Source: Pholis gunnellus (lineage: Eukaryota > Chordata > Actinopteri > Perciformes > Pholidae). From it: a stretch of DNA of 64,000 nucleotides. The position numbers and the translations under genes were made by a program. A model generated the notes under the pieces. It saw only the letters and a program-made list of their open reading frames with translations. It had not been told where the DNA came from and ran no database searches. Each line of letters begins with the position of its first letter. The stretch's first letter is position 1. The stretch is taken from the NCBI GenBank assembly GCA_910591455.2, contig OU342809.1, positions 3,302,363 through 3,366,362 on the forward strand, written 5' to 3'. Shown piece by piece: positions 25,824 through 35,649 of this stretch.

Positions 25824-25973
25824 CTGTGAGGAACTTCTAACTGGTTGTTACCCGTTGATGCTGATGGCTCCATGTGACCATCACAAGTAAACGAGATGAG
25901 ACACGATTTACAACTTCTATGAAGTTATTCTTAATGTTTGTCATCGGTGCCACCGGGTCGGACTATGGTGAAC
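25824..25973. repeat. Dispersed repeat, copy 2 (partner at 20991-21100)
   Basis: It carries 'gtgaggaacttctaactggt' followed by 'gtcatcggtgccaccg', as in the copy 4.8 kb upstream, in the same orientation. Confidence 0.55.
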
Positions 25974-27161
25974 TTATATATCTATCGGCCCGCTGATGAA
26001 AGTATTGCAATATTCATATACTTGCAGCATTGTGCTATTATAAGCTGGTCATTTTTGGTGACATTCTTCGGGGGAAAAAAGGTGTTTTTTTTTGTTGCAT
26101 ACTCACAAAATATTGAACTTTGCACACAGATCTGAAAACTTGAAACTCATGTAAAAACACTCCAGACTGTAAAGTCAAAGCACAACTTTGTTGTTTTCAC
26201 ACATTCAAAATTCTAAATCAACCAGGACTGAAATCTGAAGGAATGCCACTTTAAGCCAAAGGTTTGGTGTTCAACTAAACAGGGTTGACATCAGGCCTGC
26301 ATTACACTGGACAAGCAGCAGAAAAGTTCCTGATCGCTGCAAAAACAAGACCGCTGTTCAACAGTTTCACTGTTTTCTGCTCAATGACTTGTGTCATTTA
26401 AAGGCAGCGATGTATCTGCTGCTCAATTGAAAGAGACTCACACACAGGTTAGTTTTATAGCCGTGTTTTATGGACCTTTTTATAGAATTTGTTCCATTCA
26501 TAGATTTTCTTTGCATGAAAATGGAAAAGTTTCAAGATGTTGCATATCAGTGAGCAACGGAAAGAATCTGCTTTTCATTCCACTACGAACAGAAGCGATG
26601 TTGTAAACATGAATACAGTGAGGTTGTACATTATTTTTGGTTACATTATCTCGGCCTGTCATCCCACACATCCGACTGGTGTGGAGTGTAAATAAACCAC
26701 CAACCGTGGTTCGGTCCCTGAACACCACGTTGTTCCAGATCATCCCGGATGCTATATATTGCTCCATGATGAGGACGTTGTCAGTTGATTGATAAACTCC
26801 TCCTGCACACCGATGCTGTCCCGTCACAGAGCTGTGTGGTGTCAGAGTGTGGGACAGACGGGACGCAGCGGAGAGATAAGTCTGCTGTCAAAACCAACAC
26901 GTCCATATTTGGACAGAAACTATCACAAAAGAGGCTTTTTGAGAGAAATCCACACGCAGTCATGCCGGTCTACGGGTTATTGTTTACAGGAAGAATCTTT
27001 GCCGTCACGTTTCACGTTGTAATGCAAACTTCATATGTTTGTACCTAAGATGTAGGAAACGTGTTCCCTTTGTAGTGTCTTCTCGTCTTGTGAATGTGTT
27101 GGTGTCGTATTCGTTAATCCACTTTTGCAAATGCAGCTGCAAACCTACAACCTCTTTACAA

Positions 27162-27181
27162 CCCCCCCCCCCCCCCCCCCC
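27162..27181. repeat. Poly-C tract, 20 bp
   Basis: An uninterrupted run of 20 C. Confidence 0.95.
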
Positions 27182-28702
27182 GCCAGGAGATAATGAGCTC
27201 CGTCGCATGAGTGAGAGTGCACCTGTGTGTCTGTCCACGGCCAATATCGCATTCTGCTGCACCAAACTTCATAATACCTCGGGTGGTCAGTTACGGCTGC
27301 ACGCTCAAGGACTTCTTGTGGTTGCAGCGAGTCTGGACAGGTGACAGGTCATTCATTTAAAAAAATAAACTATTTTTGCTGCGAGACGCCAATACTTTTA
27401 AAAACACAAACGGTAGAAATGCTTCTTTTGTTTACTGTGCAAAAATGCATTTAGTTTGGAGTAAAGGCCGTCAACTGGCTGATGGGAAGCAATCAGCCGA
27501 TGGCTCTGGGTGGACCAGGCGTGAAGGTCGTGGAGATGTCATTTGATTGACGTGAACACCACTGACACTGACTGTTGCTTCATGTCCTAACCAAAAAAGA
27601 ATAATATATAAATACGAAAGGTTTATGGTAATGTCATTGCAACAGTAATTCCACATGTAGAAATGTATATTCCACAATGGCCCGGACTCCAAATGTGGCT
27701 TTATTACAGCCGGGGATCTGTGAGATTCTGGTTAGTCTGCTGAGTCTAGTTAGCGTGAGAAAGAGACAGTTGTTGATACACCACCACCCACACAGCCGAG
27801 CTTCTTCAGTCCATTGAAGGCCGCGCAGACAGAAATAGCTCCAGCGCTGTTGTGTGCTCACACAGAGCAGTATTATTATTCCACCGTGTTTATTTCACAT
27901 GCTGCCCACTAAAGAGCTGCACAGGAAGGTCTGCTCTGTACAGAGCGATATCAAATCAAACACTTCTGGTGTTTATTGTTTTATCATAATACTCGTGCGG
28001 AGACTGGCTTATGAAGTTATTGGGTTTTGGTTTTGCAGTGTAAAGGGTTTTAAAAATGAGAATTAGTTCTTGTGTTAAAAAGACAAGAAAGCAGAAGGAT
28101 GTCCTCTTGATTCTGGTTGAAGTTGCCTCTGAGCAAGGCACTGATCAGGCTCCTGTTGTTCTTTGGCTGACCTCTGACCTCTGACAACTGAAGGTTTCAA
28201 ATGTTTAAAAAATGTTGCTCTTTCATACAATAACTCTATTTCATATTTTTAGTTTTTTACTGTTTACTTATTTATAATATATTGTTTTGTTTTTGCTGCG
28301 GTATCACTACACATTTAAATAAAGGATTATCATATCATATAACAATAATTATACTACTACTACTACTAATAATAATTACTATCTAATAATACAGCAGATT
28401 TATAGAGTTGTTGTGGTTTTTCAGAGTTCTCAAAGAAGCTTTAGATACTGTTTGATAAAATAAGAGAACGAGCAGTAAACTCTTTAACACAAAAGGAATA
28501 AAATAAAATATTAAATACTTGTTTTTATTCTACTATCTGTTGTTATAATAACATTGTAACAGCAGTTTAAATGTGTTGCTGAAATGTTGCCAAAAGTTCC
28601 ATTATTTAGTTCAGTCAAACTAAATAATGTAAAGTATATTATTACATAGTCCATAGCACTCTTATGTGATACCCCCCCTCTCTCTCTCAATCTGAGTAAA
28701 GG

Positions 28703-28740
28703 CTCCCCTCCCTCCCTCCCTCCCTCCCTCCCTCCCTCTC
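28703..28740. repeat. (CCCT)n microsatellite
   Basis: About nine CCCT units, directly upstream of the dusp6 promoter region. The minus strand is (AGGG)n, a G-quadruplex-capable sequence. Confidence 0.9.
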
Positions 28741-28984
28741 TTCCTTCCTTCTCCCCGCAGCTCTTCTGTTTGTTTGCACTCACTTGATCCGGAGCGGAAA
28801 TTCCTCTCCGTTTTTGTGAATGACAAACTCATTAACAATTCATCAACACTGGGGCCGCTCCATCCGGCCCCCGTTTCCAAGACGACCGCCGCTGGGGGCT
28901 CCTCTGATTGGCCGGGGCCGACATAATATATCCGATGGCAACGCCTCCCCAGTTTGTAGCCATTCAGCAAGTCCCGGCGCCGCA

Positions 28985-29024
28985 GAGAGAGAAAGAGAGA
29001 GAGAGAAAGAGAGAGAGAGCGCGC

Positions 29025-29072
<48 letters not shown>

Positions 29073-29090
29073 CGCGCATACAGAGAGAGA
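28985..29090. repeat. Imperfect GA tract with an internal ~53-bp duplication
   Basis: The tract is GA/GAAA-rich, and the interruption 'agcgcgcatacag' occurs twice (29018-29030 and 29071-29083), 53 bp apart, embedded in gagaga sequence. This indicates a tandem duplication within the promoter. The ORFs through it (Glu-Arg repeats) are artefacts. Confidence 0.85.
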
Positions 29091-29271
29091 CCGCAGAGCG
29101 TCGATTCACATCGCGGACTGAGCGAGGAGGAGAAACTTGTCCTGCACGCACTAATAAAGACGAGCTTTACCCGCCCGGCTCACATCCAGAGGCACCAGCT
29201 CACCCCGACGTTCTACTGCGGATTTTTCCCAAAACAGGAAAGAGGAGCAGTCACGCGCCGAGCCGTGGAGT

Positions 29272-29279
29272 TATATAAG
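29272..29279 (+). promoter_or_regulatory. dusp6: TATA-like box for dusp6
   Basis: TATATAAG lies 331 bp before the start codon. It predicts transcription start near 29300-29305 and a 5' UTR of about 300 nt. No other good TATA box lies between it and the start codon. Confidence 0.55.
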
Positions 29280-29336
29280 AGCAGAGGACCGGCGCGACTC
29301 ATTGATAAATAACACGGGCTCTCTCCGGACAGACGC

Positions 29337-29393
29337 ATGAATGATTGCCAGCGGAGGCAGGAATCTGTGACAGAAACCCCGCGTTGTTGTTGA
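29337..29393 (+). CDS. uORF 1 in dusp6 5' leader (18 codons plus stop)
   Basis: An ATG at 29337 opens an 18-codon frame ending in TGA at 29391-29393, 209 bp before the dusp6 start. It would be in the mRNA if transcription starts near the TATA-box prediction. A second uORF overlaps it in another frame. Upstream ORFs usually lower translation of the main frame; no peptide function is proposed. Confidence 0.4.
   Translation: MNDCQRRQESVTETPRCC
29341..29370 (+). CDS. uORF 2 in dusp6 5' leader (9 codons plus stop)
   Basis: A second ATG four bases after the first, in a different frame, opens a 9-codon frame ending in TGA at 29368-29370. The two uORFs are the only upstream ATGs I find between the TATA-like box and the dusp6 start codon. 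Confidence 0.4.
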   Translation: MIASGGRNL

Positions 29394-29602
29394 TCCGCGT
29401 CCTACCCCAAAGCGCACGGAGCGCATTGAAGGAACTGGACTGAGATTTTATTCTGCACTTTGAGATTTTTCCTACGGGCTCATCCAAGCAAGAAAGAAAA
29501 CTGTTTTTTTTTGTTTTTGCTGCCTTCCCGCTGCAGCCAGTAACCCTCTTCAAAAACTCGCTTCTTCAAATCATATTTGTCCCCTCCAACTCCTGCTTAT
29601 AA

Positions 29603-30005
29603 ATGCTCGACAAGCTCAGACCCGTCATCCAGCTCGACTCCGTAATGGCGATCAGCAAGACGGTGGGCTGGCTCCGGGAGCTGCTGGAGACGCGCAGGGA
29701 CGGCCTGCTGGTGATGGACTGCCGGGCCCAGGAGCTGTACGACTCGTCGCACGTCGACACGGCCATCAACGTGGCCATACCGAGCCTCATGCTCCGCCGG
29801 CTCAAGAAGGGCAACCTGCCCGTGCGCTCGCTGCTCTCCGACGGCGAGGACCGGGAGAGGTTCGTGCGCCGGTGCAAGACGGACACCATCGTGCTGTACG
29901 ACGAGTACAGCCGGGAGTGGAACGAGAACGTGGACGGGGGCTCGGTGCTGGGTCTGCTGCTGAGGAGGATGAAGGACGAGGGCTACAAGGCATATTATCT
30001 GGAGG
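29603..30005 (+). CDS. dusp6: dusp6 coding exon 1 (residues 1-134 plus first base of 135)
   Basis: This exon encodes most of the rhodanese/CH2 domain: MAISKTV (15-21), the inactive-site loop around Cys40 (MDCRAQELY), the basic ERK-docking motif at 63-75 and WNENVDGGSVLGLLL. It ends in a phase-1 split Gly codon followed by the donor gtgagt at 30006. The start at 29603 is chosen because its N-terminus (MLDKLRPV) aligns with human (MIDTLRPV). Its context is weak (T at -3, C at +4). The in-frame ATG at Met15 (29645) has a stronger context (G at -3, G at +4). Confidence 0.96.
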
Positions 30006-32835
30006 GTGAGTGCGGTTCATTCACATTTTCTTTCTTATAATGGGGCTGCCGCTGTTCATTCACAGCCGCAGATTACTGCGCAGAGACGGAGGCGCGCGCT
30101 TCAATGTGGAATCTTAATTTGTTGTCATTCGAGTTGCACCTTGTTTACATCTTAAAAATAGTAAATCAAACATATCCTGAATATGTATTTAAACATAATG
30201 ATGTAAACAGTTTGCAGACATTTATAAAAGAAAAACATCACGCAGCTAAATGCTTTTGAATTATAAGTTTAATGCATATTGTTTTGCAGAACACGCGCTC
30301 CCGCTGCGGCCTTGTATTAATCGGATTTTCTGTTTTGCATTTTTTCCCCCAGGTGGCTTCAGCAAATTCCAGGCCGAGTATCCGGGTCTGTGCGAAACCA
30401 ACCTGGACGGCACCTCCAACACCAGCTCCCCCACCGCGCAGGTGCTGGGCCTCGGCGGGCTGCGGATCAGCTCCGACTCGTCCGACATCGAGTCGGACAT
30501 CGACCGCGAGCCGAGCAGCGCCACGGACTCGGACGGCAGCCCGCTGTCCAACCCGCTGCCCTCCTTCCCGGTGGAGATCCTGCCGCACCTCTACCTGGGC
30601 TGCGCTAAGGACTCCACCAACCTGGACGTGCTGGAGGAGTACGGCATCAAGTACATCCTCAACGTGACCCCCAACCTGCCCAACCTCTTCGAGAACGCCG
30701 GGGAGTTCAAGTACAAGCAGATCCCCATCTCGGACCACTGGAGCCAGAATCTCTCGCAGTTCTTCCCCGAGGCCATCAGCTTCATTGGTGAGTAATCCCG
30801 CAGAGCTGGAACACGCGCTGCAGCTGCTCTTGCTGCAAACTGCCCCCCCCAGGCCTCTGAGCTGTTTAGCCACATGCTGGACTATCTCCTATACTGAACT
30901 GAAAAAGCATGTTTTTAAGTTGTAAAATGCCAGAAAATTGTGTAAAAAAAAGAAAGAAGTCACGTTTCTTGTGTTGTCTGACCAGCATTTACAAAGTAAT
31001 GTGATTACAGTGACACAACCAGGAAGCAAAATCCTCACACTTGAGGAGCTAATCATTCTATCGCTTAATCCCTCAACCAGGACGACAACGTGTGATTGTT
31101 TTGAATGAGTGCAGACAAAGTGAAGTGGGCAGCAGATAGTCATAATCTCATTAATGGGACCCGGTCTTATAACCGGCAGGAAGTTCTCGAGGTCCCCATT
31201 GTGCAGCAGAGATTAGATGAGGTGTCCCCGGCTGTGATCTTATCAGTCAGCCGGGGTGCAGGGACACACAGAGCGGGCAGATCGAGGCCATTGTGTGGAG
31301 GAGTACGAGTCGGCCTCTAATGGCGCGCGGGCCCGAAATGCACCGTCGTACAAATGGTTTGACTTCAATGGGAGACGTCCTGGGCCCGTCTCTTGTCCCC
31401 GGGGCGCTTGTGTAATTGCAGGCACAAAAGGGCAGCGTTGAAACAGGAGAACAGGAGGGAGGGAGGGGGGAGAGTGAACGAGGGGAGGGCGGTAATTCGA
31501 GCACAACAGGAAGGAAGTGGCATTGAAAGTAATCTAGGACATGGCATTGCCCTCCCTCCTCCCCCCCTCCACATTACAAAAGGAGCCATTTACAGGCCCT
31601 GTTGACATCCTGTTCGCCCTGACAGAGTGCCCTCATGACTCCTACGTTTACACGCCCAAATGGCACCATTGTCACAGTGGCCCCAGCGAGCAGAAGAATG
31701 GCTTAATAGACCGTAATAGTCAATTTCCCCCCAAAAAATAAAAACAAAAGAATGTCCTCTGTGTTTTGTGTGCCCCCCTCCCCCCTTGTTTGTTGACTGA
31801 CACGCCTGGGAGATAGCCAGGATAATAACTTCCGCTGCTCTCCCTCCCTGGAGCCGCTCCAGCTTCCAGCACAGCTTGACTTAAATGTCACAGATGTTTA
31901 TCACACGGTTCTCTCTGTGTGGAAAAGGGGGGCAGCACTTTTCATCACTTGTAGGAGGTCTAGTGCGTCTGAAATAATGCCCCCCCTAAACAGATCCTAA
32001 CTTAAAGGGCCAGTGTGGACTTAGGGGGGATCTTTTGGCAGAAATTGATTATGTTATTCATAGTTATGTTTTCATTTGTGTTTCATCGCTTGAAATTAGA
32101 AATTGTTGTGTTTTTATTGGCTTAGAATGAGCCTTTCATATGCGCACACAGGGTGTCTTCACGGAGTCCGCCATTTTTCTACAGTAGCCCAGAGCGGACA
32201 AACCAAACACAGGCTTAGACTCTAGATTGGGCCCACCTGTAGGGAACCGTAGTTCTCCAACACACTTGTGGGGGGAGAGCTGAGCTGTTTTCAGTTGGTT
32301 GCAATCTGCAACCTCACCGCTAGATGGCACCAAATCCTACACACTGCTCCTTTTTTTTTTTTTTTAAACAAAGCAAACAAATTGAAGATGCCACCGGGAA
32401 CTTTTCTGACATTTTATTAACTAAAACCTGTTTTTAACTGCGTGTTGCTCTAAATCTGCCGTGCTGTTCTGGAAGAGGTCTATAACATTTCCACCCCTTT
32501 TTTTTCTTCTCTTCCTACCAGATGAAGCTCGAGGCCAGAAGTGCGGCGTCCTGGTGCACTGCCTGGCGGGCATCAGCCGCTCCGTGACGGTGACGGTGGC
32601 CTACTTGATGCAGAAGCTCAACCTGTCCATGAACGACGCCTACGACATCGTCAAGATGAAGAAGTCCAACATCTCGCCCAACTTCAACTTCATGGGCCAG
32701 CTCTTGGACTTTGAGCGCACGCTGGGCCTCAAGAGCCCGTGCGACAACCGCATCGCGGCGCCAAGCCAGCAGCTCTACTTCACCACGCCGACCAACCACA
32801 ACGTCTTCCAGCTGGACCCCCTGGAGTCCACGTGA
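29603..32835 (+). CDS. dusp6: dusp6, dual specificity phosphatase 6 (MKP-3), complete, 3 coding exons
   Basis: Dusp6 removes phosphate from both Thr and Tyr of the ERK1/2 activation loop in the cytoplasm and is a feedback inhibitor of FGF/RTK signalling. Coding exons 29603-30005, 30353-30787 and 32522-32835 join to 1152 nt, 383 residues plus stop (human 381). The N-terminal rhodanese-like domain carries the ERK-docking motif MLRRLKKGNLPVR with Arg65-Arg66. A Leu-rich VLGLGGLRI (165-173) matches the nuclear export region. Ser-Pro pairs at 160 and 197 resemble the ERK-phosphorylated sites that control stability. The phosphatase domain (from about 206) has the general acid Asp262 in ISDHWS and the signature VHCLAGISRS with Cys293 and Arg299, at the same numbers as human. 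DUSP6 is preferred to DUSP7 because of MAISKTV near the N-terminus, FENAGEFKYKQIP and MNDAYDIVKMKK. Confidence 0.97.
30006..30352 (+). other. dusp6: dusp6 intron 1 (347 bp)
   Basis: A GT-AG phase-1 intron with donor gtgagt, and acceptor ttttttcccccag ending at 30352 after a clear pyrimidine tract. It is AT-rich compared with the flanking exons. No repeat or ORF is seen. Confidence 0.93.
30353..30787 (+). CDS. dusp6: dusp6 coding exon 2 (residues 135-279 plus first base of 280)
   Basis: It encodes GGFSKFQ, the Ser/Asp-rich linker with the export-like VLGLGGLRI, the Ser197-Pro198 pair, and the first half of the phosphatase domain (FPVEILPHLYLGCAKDS, ILNVTPNLPNLFENAG, and the general acid Asp262 in ISDHWSQN). 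It is very GC-rich. The exon ends in a phase-1 split Asp codon at donor gtgagt (30788). Antisense and frame-shifted ORFs here are shadows. Confidence 0.96.
31170..31530. promoter_or_regulatory. Candidate intronic ETS-site cluster in dusp6
   Basis: The motifs AGGAAGT at 31178-31184 and AGGAAGGAAGTG at 31508-31519 match the PEA3/ETS consensus, the factor class that mediates ERK-dependent dusp6 transcription. Three GGAA cores in 340 bp could occur by chance, so this is only a candidate enhancer. Confidence 0.3.
32002..32367. mobile_element. TTAA-flanked MITE in dusp6 intron 2
   Basis: The left end reads aaagggccagtgtggactta and the right end reads caaatcctacacactgctcc, imperfect terminal inverted repeats sharing the core cagtgtg. 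Each is bordered by TTAA (32002-32005 and 32364-32367), a duplication typical of piggyBac-type insertion. The body contains 'tctacagtagcccagagcgg' and 'accgctagatggcacc', which I recognise as a short non-autonomous repeat very common in percomorph fish. It has no coding capacity. Its right end lies about 155 bp from the exon 3 acceptor. Confidence 0.75.
32522..32835 (+). CDS. dusp6: dusp6 coding exon 3 (residues 280-383) with catalytic site
   Basis: It encodes the active-site half of the phosphatase domain. The signature VHCLAGISRS places catalytic Cys293 at 32560-32562 and Arg299 at 32578-32580. It continues with VTVAYLMQKLNLSMNDAYD and KKSNISPNFNFMGQLLDFE, nearly invariant in vertebrate DUSP6. 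The tail ends QLYFTTPTNHNVFQLDPLEST before TGA at 32833-32835 (a 21-residue end of which the last three, EST, parallel human QST). Confidence 0.96.
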
Positions 32836-34230
32836 GGCCGGCCCGTCGCGACCACCGCTCCTCGCCGGAGGTTTCGTGGGCCTCCCCTTTTTGGAAAAGC
32901 TGCAAAAAGTTCTCTCTTGTTTCCGCCGTCTGCCGGGGGACCGGGCGCCTGACCTTATTGATGCGGGGCGACCGCTGCCGAGCGTGGCGACTGGAGGGCC
33001 GAAGCTGTCTGGCCGAGACGCAGCCGCTTGCTGACTAGATGAGGAGCGACAGTAAAAGAGACAAAGAAAACGAGGAAGAGTGCAGATACCTTCTTCAATC
33101 TTATAGCACTGTCAGGACTCCTGAGGTCTTATATCTCTTTTTGTCATTGTATCTTGAGGAAACCTAAAGTGATTTGTTGGACAGTTTATGCTTCAAAGCT
33201 CCTGGGCTGGTGTGCCAAAGAGACTGATTGTTCAAACTGGACAGATCTAAAAATGAAACTCTTTTTTTAAACGTTAGTTTTGGGGTCCAGCACTGGTTCC
33301 CAAGACACCAGGGTGCGTTGTCTCCTTCGTCTTCCATGAAGACTTGCCTGTGTGGGGTAGAAGCACCCCGGCTTTAGACGGCACACTATATACCGGACTC
33401 GATTTTGCATTTGTGGAGTCTTTTCAAACATTTATACGTTGTGTATATATATCTTATATAATATAAAAGACAATACATAGTAAAAAGCCTTGCTCTAGTG
33501 TATACCCTTTGCAACAAGTGGGTACCCTTTGTTTCATATTCTACTTTTATGTAAGCAAAGAAACTGCATATTGATCCGTATGTTTTAAGTTGATTATGCC
33601 AAAAAAAAGGAAAAAATCAAGTAGGATTTTCCAAGAATTGTGCAAAAAATGTGTACACGTGTAATATATTTGATGATCGCTTTACGTGTGAATTCAGCCG
33701 ACGGGCCTTGTTTTTGCACCCACCCTCTCACGAATCAAAGTCACCGTGGTGGTTTGCCTTACTTTTGTGCTCAGATGGGTGTTTTTTTTATTTTTGCATT
33801 AGCCTTCAGAGAGGTTCCCCATTTTCTTCAAGCATCCCAGATATTTTTTTAATTTTTTATTAATTTCACACAAAAAAAAAATCAACCAAACCGTGAGCAG
33901 TTTTAATATCTTTTTTTTTTTAGATTTATATCTTTTTTTTAATTTGGCACCACAGAGCATACACGTGTTGTCTGGATCTCTGAAGGCTAATGTGAGTCAT
34001 CCTGATCTGTGCACAAGCGGTAAAAGTGGACAAAGTCAGGAGGCTTTGCTCACCCTCGCCTCTTCAGGGAAATGCAGTTTTTACTTGTCAAGAAGAGAGA
34101 AAGGGGGAATGCCCCTCTACAGAGAAGGACATTTCTCCAGAGGAAGCCATCCTTGCTCCCCCCCTCCACTTTCCTCTCTTACGAATGTAAAGATAAGTTA
34201 TTATTAATAAATTGCTATTTTGTCTACACT
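32836..34230 (+). other. dusp6: dusp6 3' UTR (probable)
   Basis: About 1.4 kb from the stop to shortly after AATAAA at 34206. The first 200 bp are GC-rich; the rest turns AT-rich, with T-runs and a few ATTTA pentamers (for example near 33430) that could shorten mRNA life, as expected for an immediate-early feedback gene. Short ORFs here are not coding. The end is inferred from the signal only. Confidence 0.65.
34206..34211 (+). terminator. dusp6: dusp6 poly(A) signal candidate
   Basis: A canonical AATAAA lies 1.37 kb after the stop, followed by T/GT-rich sequence at about 34258-34290 that could serve as the downstream element. The size fits known vertebrate DUSP6 3' UTRs. Confidence 0.55.
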
Positions 34231-35640
34231 TCAACCTTTCCATGCCTGTTTTTCCATCGATACACTTTGTCAGTTGTTTGTCTGTTTCCACGGTGACACA
34301 TTTGATGTAACGCGGCACAGTCGAGTGTTGAAACCAGCCGGCCGGAGTCACGACCACAAACACAAGTCGCCGTGAATCACGGGGGCCTGTTTTTTCGCGG
34401 CGCTCTCGCAGCTCATTAACTACAGCAGCACCCGACACTTGTGCAACAAAGCACCGCGCACACGCTGTCCTCTGTGACAATCATTCACGAACAAAGTGAT
34501 TCCAGTCACACCGTAAAAAAAACAACAACAGCCCGACTGGTTTTTCCAGGTGCTGCTTTAGCGGCGAGGCCGTCGGATTCACACAAACACTCCTGAGGGC
34601 AGGGCCTCTGCCTTCAGCCGTCAAAGGGAGCTGAAAAGTACCGAGATGTGGTGTCATTTGAGAGCAAATTCGGTGGCGTGTACCTGTAAAAACCTGGAGG
34701 CCCAGGAGAAAAGGATCCTCACAGCGCAGGAGAGGGAGGAGGAGCGCTGTGTTCTCACGCAAGCAGCTTCGCAGCTCAGCAGAGACCTGCACCAACATTT
34801 AACACACAATTTAACACACAATTAACCGTGTTAATTCCCTGGGATGTGGGGTTAGGGAGAAGCAAATAATTGATCTCCTAGCATCAAAGTTGATAGAGAA
34901 ACCGACATCAACTGATTATAACGAGATTTTCAAAGACTGAATCGCATGCGGCTCTTTTTTGTCAGCAAAGACCGATTTGTGTTCATCAACGGCGAAAAGT
35001 CCTCAAACTGAAAGTTCAGGTAAATGGGTGAGGAAGTACAAAGTACACCGAGTACAAATGGTGAGGAATATGTAGCAACGCAGTTCAAGAGGTTCGGAGT
35101 CGTGAAAAAACACATTGACCAACGGTGCCTTCCATTATATTATAAAATAGAAGATGTCAACAACGTTTTCATCGCTTCAGCATCTATATTTCTTTTCCAA
35201 AATATGCACATCAGAATACAGAAAATATAAAGAAATCATATCTATTTGGAGAGAAAATAACACAAAATAGGTACGAAGTCTTGTACTTCTTTTAAAACTC
35301 AAAGCAAGATTTTTTAAAAATGACATTAATTAGCAATGAAATGTGATAGATAAGCGATTACTGGACAACCTAAATTGTGAAAAGGAGTCTCTGACGTGTC
35401 TTTTTAAGGTTTGAACTGGAAATGCAACCTGGCATTTCAAAGCCAGTGAATCATTGGCGATGTAACAAAGGCCCAAACCTGCACACTCATGTCCTGACGT
35501 AAATGATTTATAAAAAGACTCCTATGTTCTTAGAATGCGTCAGTGCTCTCCCCTTTGCCCACTGTCCAGTTGAAATTATATTTTCCGATTCCTGGATAAT
35601 CATTTCATAATAATATGACACCTACAAACGAGCTGTCACC
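34231..35640. other. Intergenic, no gene seen
   Basis: AT-rich unique-looking sequence with short ORFs. No repeat partner in the window and no recognised RNA gene. Confidence 0.5.
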
Positions 35641-35649
35641 GCAAAATAC

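Larger units (their letters stand above)
22114..28680. other. Intergenic, no gene seen
   Basis: Contents are a (CA)n at 23184-23204, a 26-bp poly-G at 23352-23377, a dispersed repeat at 25824-25973, a (CA)n at 25619-25650 and a 20-bp poly-C at 27162-27181. The minus-strand ORF at 24997-25569 lies over purine-rich low-complexity sequence. No exon or RNA gene is recognised. Confidence 0.5.
28850..29300 (+). promoter_or_regulatory. dusp6: dusp6 promoter region
   Basis: This GC-rich block lies directly upstream of dusp6. Visible elements are an inverted CCAAT box (gattgg, about 28905-28911), a long imperfect GA tract (28985-29090), a GGAA core in 'acaggaaag' (about 29234-29242) that could bind ETS factors, and a TATA-like box at 29272. 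ERK-driven ETS binding to the promoter is the known basis of DUSP6 feedback induction in mammals. That the GGAA here is the equivalent site is inference. Confidence 0.6.
30788..32521 (+). other. dusp6: dusp6 intron 2 (1734 bp)
   Basis: A GT-AG phase-1 intron with donor gtgagt and acceptor cttcctaccag ending at 32521. The middle (about 31140-31720) is GC-richer and contains AGGAAGT (31178-31184) and AGGAAGGAAGTG (31508-31519), consensus ETS-type cores. The 3' third carries a TTAA-flanked MITE (32002-32367). Confidence 0.93.

Noticed and set aside
30238..30873. 211-codon minus-strand ORF over dusp6 exon 2
   Set aside because: It is an antisense shadow of a GC-rich exon; the sense frame is clearly dusp6.
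29603..32835. Assignment as dusp7 or dusp9 instead of dusp6
   Set aside because: Family members share the phosphatase core, but MAISKTV, FENAGEFKYKQIP, MNDAYDIVKMKK, the numbering of Asp262/Cys293/Arg299 and linkage to poc1b all fit dusp6 best.
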